The position numbers were made by a program, and so were the translations under genes. From Litorimonas sp049647245 (GTDB lineage: Bacteria > Pseudomonadota > Alphaproteobacteria > Caulobacterales > Maricaulaceae): a stretch of 15,057 nucleotides of DNA. This document shows, in pieces, positions 12,821 through 15,057 of the stretch (the first letter of the stretch is position 1; each line of letters starts with the position of its first letter). The stretch is taken from the NCBI GenBank assembly GCA_049647245.1, contig JBARXH010000081.1:1-15057 (forward strand). The letters are read 5' to 3'. The notes beneath the pieces were generated by a model. The model saw only the letters and a program-made list of their open reading frames with translations. It was not told the DNA's origin and made no database searches.

Positions 12821-12991
12821 GGGGGCCTCTTTTCGGGTGAAGATGGATGAGGGCGGCCCGACAGGTCCGCCGGATCGGTCGCGCGCCCGCTATCATGGGG
12901 CTTGCGCGCGGTGCAACGCCGGATCGCCGCGAAAAAGCGCGGACCGGACCGGGCGGCGGCGCAAATGCCTTTCAAAAGGTGGGGCGGGGCC

Positions 12992-12997
12992 TATATA
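12992..12997 (+). promoter_or_regulatory. candidate -10 element of the Tim44-domain gene (leaderless start)
   Basis: TATATA lies so that its bases would be -12 to -7 if transcription began at the A of the ATG at 13004. There is no properly spaced Shine-Dalgarno before this ATG, so a leaderless mRNA is plausible. The -35 region at the expected distance is weak (CTTTCA). Confidence 0.35.
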
Positions 12998-13003
12998 CAT
13001 CCC

Positions 13004-13705
13004 ATGTTCGAAGTCGTTCTTTACGCCGCAATCGCCGCCGTCATTTGCGTGGCCTTCTATTCCGTTCTCGGAAAGTCCGTCGGCAAGGGTCCGGACGACG
13101 CTTTCAAACCCAACGAAGTCTTCGGCGATCCGGCCGCCGACGCGGACCGGGCCATGAACAGCGCCGTCGCCCCCGACCCCGAAGAGGTCGAAGACGAAAT
13201 CGGCCTGCGCGCCATCGCCCAGGCCGAGCCGGACTTCTCGCCCGCCCGTTTCATCGACGGGGCCAAGACCGTCTATTCCATGATCCTGGAGGCGTTCGCC
13301 TCGGGCGACCGGGACACGCTGCGCGACCTGCTGACCGAAGAGGTCTATGCCGTCTATGACGAGGCGATCGCGGCGCGCGAAGCGCAGTCGCTGACGCAGG
13401 TGACGGATCTGGGCCGCCTGCGCACCAGCCAGATCAAGTCCGCGCGAATCGAGGACGGCATCGCCTATATCCGCGTCCTCTACGAAGCGGACATTGCTTC
13501 CGCCCTGCGCGATGCGGACGGGGAGTTGGTGGACGGCGATCCGGACATGCTGGCGTCGATTTCCGAATACTGGACGTTCGAGCGCCCCGTGGGCTCCGAC
13601 GATCCAGCGTGGCGCCTCAGCGAGGTCGAGCCGTCCGAAGGCGACGCGCTGGCCGCCGACCCGACACCGGACACGACCGGCCCGGCCGATCCCGCGTCCG
13701 CCTGA
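13004..13705 (+). CDS. Tim44-domain membrane-associated protein (TimA-like)
   Basis: This 233-residue protein has one N-terminal membrane segment (residues 1-20, MFEVVLYAAIAAVICVAFYS) and an acidic linker. A Tim44-like domain occupies about 70-215 (FDGAKTVYSMILEAFASGD-type region, LRDLLTEEVYAVYDEAI, YIRVLYEADI, EYWTFERPVGSDDPAWRLSEVE). The C-terminus is an acidic Pro/Thr tail. Alphaproteobacterial Tim44-domain proteins (TimA, described in Caulobacter) sit at the inner membrane and are the suspected ancestors of mitochondrial Tim44; their bacterial function is unsettled. ATG 13004 is chosen because the membrane segment begins there; the frame is open upstream to 12902, but that part lacks coding character. 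It is divergent from secB and followed after six bases by mltA, an arrangement common in alphaproteobacteria, suggesting co-transcription with mltA. Confidence 0.88.
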   Translation: MFEVVLYAAIAAVICVAFYSVLGKSVGKGPDDAFKPNEVFGDPAADADRAMNSAVAPDPEEVEDEIGLRAIAQAEPDFSPARFIDGAKTVYSMILEAFASGDRDTLRDLLTEEVYAVYDEAIAAREAQSLTQVTDLGRLRTSQIKSARIEDGIAYIRVLYEADIASALRDADGELVDGDPDMLASISEYWTFERPVGSDDPAWRLSEVEPSEGDALAADPTPDTTGPADPASA

Positions 13706-13711
13706 TCTGCC

Positions 13712-15055
13712 ATGCGCGGGTCGTTCGCCTCTCTCAAGCTGACGGCCGCCCTGCTGGGCGTCATGGCGCTGTCGGCCTGCACGACCGTTCCCAAAGCCCC
13801 CGACCCTGAAACGTCCAACGGGCCCGTCGCCACGCCCGACATTGCGCCGCCCGCCGACTCGGAGCTTGGCACGCCGGGGCGTCTGGCCATACCGGATCCC
13901 GCGCCGATCCTCGAACCGCTGACCGGAACGCCGCCCGATACGCCGCCCATCGATCCGCTGGCCGACCCAGTCGAGGACGTGCCCTCCGCCGGGCTGGGTG
14001 CAGCGGTGGAGCCCGTCGGCCGCGAGCCGTTGCTGGAGCGTCCCGACCCGTTCGCGGATCTGGACGGGTGGGACGAGGCCGATCTGATGCCTGCGCTGAA
14101 GGCCTTCCAACGCAGCTGCCCGGTCCTGCTGAAGCGCCCGGCCTCGCGGGCCGTGCAGTCGGACGATGCGCGCTATGGGCGCTACCGGGATTGGGCGACC
14201 GTCTGCCGAGCGGCCAAGCTGGCGACCAACCCGAGGCCCTTCTTCGAATCCCTCTTCGTGCCGGTCACCGTGTCGGCCGACGAAGGGCTGCTGACGGGCT
14301 ATTATGAGACCGAGATCGAAGCCCGCCTGACGCCGGACGCCACCTATTCAGAGCCCATATTGCGCCTGCCGGAGTCGGACGCGGTGCGCCGCCTGCCACG
14401 CGCCCGGCTGAGCGCCGACAGTGCGGAGGTCATCGCCTACGGCAAACCGGTCGATGTGTTCTTCCTGCATGTGCAGGGCTCTGGCCGCCTGCACCTGCCG
14501 GACGGACGCAGCCTGCGCGTCGGCTACGGGGGCAATAACGGGCATACCTACAAATCCATCGGGCGCGTTCTGATCGAACGCGGCGAAATGGTCCGCGCGC
14601 GCAGCGGCAAGCGCAGCATAGAAGCCTGGATGGAGGCGGCCGGACCGGACGCGGCGCGCGAGCTGATGAACCAGAATCCGCGCTACATCTTCTTCGCCGA
14701 ACAGGAAGTCGCTCCCGACGAGGGCCCGCGCGGGGCCATGCAGGTTCCGCTCACGACGATGGGCTCCGTCGCCATCGACCCGGCCCATCGGCCCTACGGC
14801 GTTCCGGTCTGGCTGGACACGCGCCTGCCGCGCAGCGCGTCGGACAGCCGGGGCGTGCGGACGGGCCTGCTGGTCGTGACGCAGGATACGGGCAATGCCA
14901 TCCGCGGCGCGGCGCGGGGCGATCTCTATTTCGGCTCGGGCACGCAGGCCGGGGCGCTGGCGGGCACGATGAAGCATCCGGTGCGCTGGACGGAGCTGGT
15001 CCCGCGCACTCTGGCGGAACGGCTGTTCGGGCGGCCCGCGGGTCCCGTTTCTTGA
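13712..15055 (+). CDS. mltA: membrane-bound lytic transglycosylase A
   Basis: MltA cleaves the MurNAc-GlcNAc bond of peptidoglycan, forming 1,6-anhydro ends, from the inner face of the outer membrane. The 447-residue protein has a lipoprotein signal with lipobox LSAC (Cys23), then a Pro/Asp-rich linker (about 24-115) that is longer than in E. coli MltA. The MltA domain follows (PFFESLFVPVTV, GLLTGYYETEIEA, VDVFFLHVQGSGRL, YGGNNGHTYKSIGR, NPRYIFF). The C-terminal 3D domain contains VTQDTGNAIRG with the presumed catalytic Asp392, then GDLYFGSG. The stop is two bases before the window end, so the gene is complete. It begins six bases after the Tim44-domain gene with no clear SD of its own, suggesting translational coupling. 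Confidence 0.96.
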   Translation: MRGSFASLKLTAALLGVMALSACTTVPKAPDPETSNGPVATPDIAPPADSELGTPGRLAIPDPAPILEPLTGTPPDTPPIDPLADPVEDVPSAGLGAAVEPVGREPLLERPDPFADLDGWDEADLMPALKAFQRSCPVLLKRPASRAVQSDDARYGRYRDWATVCRAAKLATNPRPFFESLFVPVTVSADEGLLTGYYETEIEARLTPDATYSEPILRLPESDAVRRLPRARLSADSAEVIAYGKPVDVFFLHVQGSGRLHLPDGRSLRVGYGGNNGHTYKSIGRVLIERGEMVRARSGKRSIEAWMEAAGPDAARELMNQNPRYIFFAEQEVAPDEGPRGAMQVPLTTMGSVAIDPAHRPYGVPVWLDTRLPRSASDSRGVRTGLLVVTQDTGNAIRGAARGDLYFGSGTQAGALAGTMKHPVRWTELVPRTLAERLFGRPAGPVS

Positions 15056-15057
15056 GC

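Noticed and set aside
12893..14110. Minus-strand frame of 405 codons opposite the Tim44-domain gene and the mltA start
   Set aside because: It is a Gly/Arg-rich shadow. The plus strand carries two well-supported genes with signal or membrane segments.

Overview
The window is a GC-rich chromosomal segment from an alphaproteobacterium, most likely of the Caulobacterales/Maricaulales/Hyphomonadaceae type. This rests on a ChpT phosphotransferase gene, a CtrA-type TTAA-N7-TTAAC motif, the divergent secB / Tim44-like / mltA arrangement, and several start regions with little or no Shine-Dalgarno sequence. The organism call is inference from gene content, not from a marker tree.

Bases 1-8969 read on the minus strand. 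From the 3' side they hold pheT (cut by the window edge), a small DUF559 nuclease gene bracketed by two copies of a palindromic repeat, and pheS. The DUF559-plus-repeat unit therefore splits what is normally a contiguous pheST pair. Next comes a three-gene unit with touching or overlapping ends: a 370-residue protein of unknown function, a single-domain receiver and a diverged CheR-like methyltransferase. It is preceded by a good CtrA-box candidate. A minus-strand terminator separates it from chpT, whose product passes phosphate to CtrA and CpdR. Then follow ydbL and ynbE (envelope lipid-transport accessory genes, without ydbH beside them) and a lipoprotein alpha/beta hydrolase of the S33 type.

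Bases 9103-15055 read mostly on the plus strand. A membrane-anchored LytTR regulator is divergent from the hydrolase. The shared gap contains two 9-bp LytTR-like half-sites 21 bp apart, which suggests that the two genes form a regulator/target pair. A TerC-family membrane protein follows. After it lies a roughly 370-bp AT-richer patch with a 66-residue, extremely basic orphan protein, the clearest sign of foreign DNA here. The window ends with secB (minus) divergent from a Tim44-domain gene and mltA (plus), a protein-export and cell-wall neighbourhood.

The strongest leads are the DUF559/repeat cassette inside pheST, the LytTR operator candidate, the CtrA-box-headed receiver/CheR-like operon next to chpT, and the AT-rich basic orphan gene. 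No rRNA, tRNA, CRISPR array or recognisable insertion sequence is visible.
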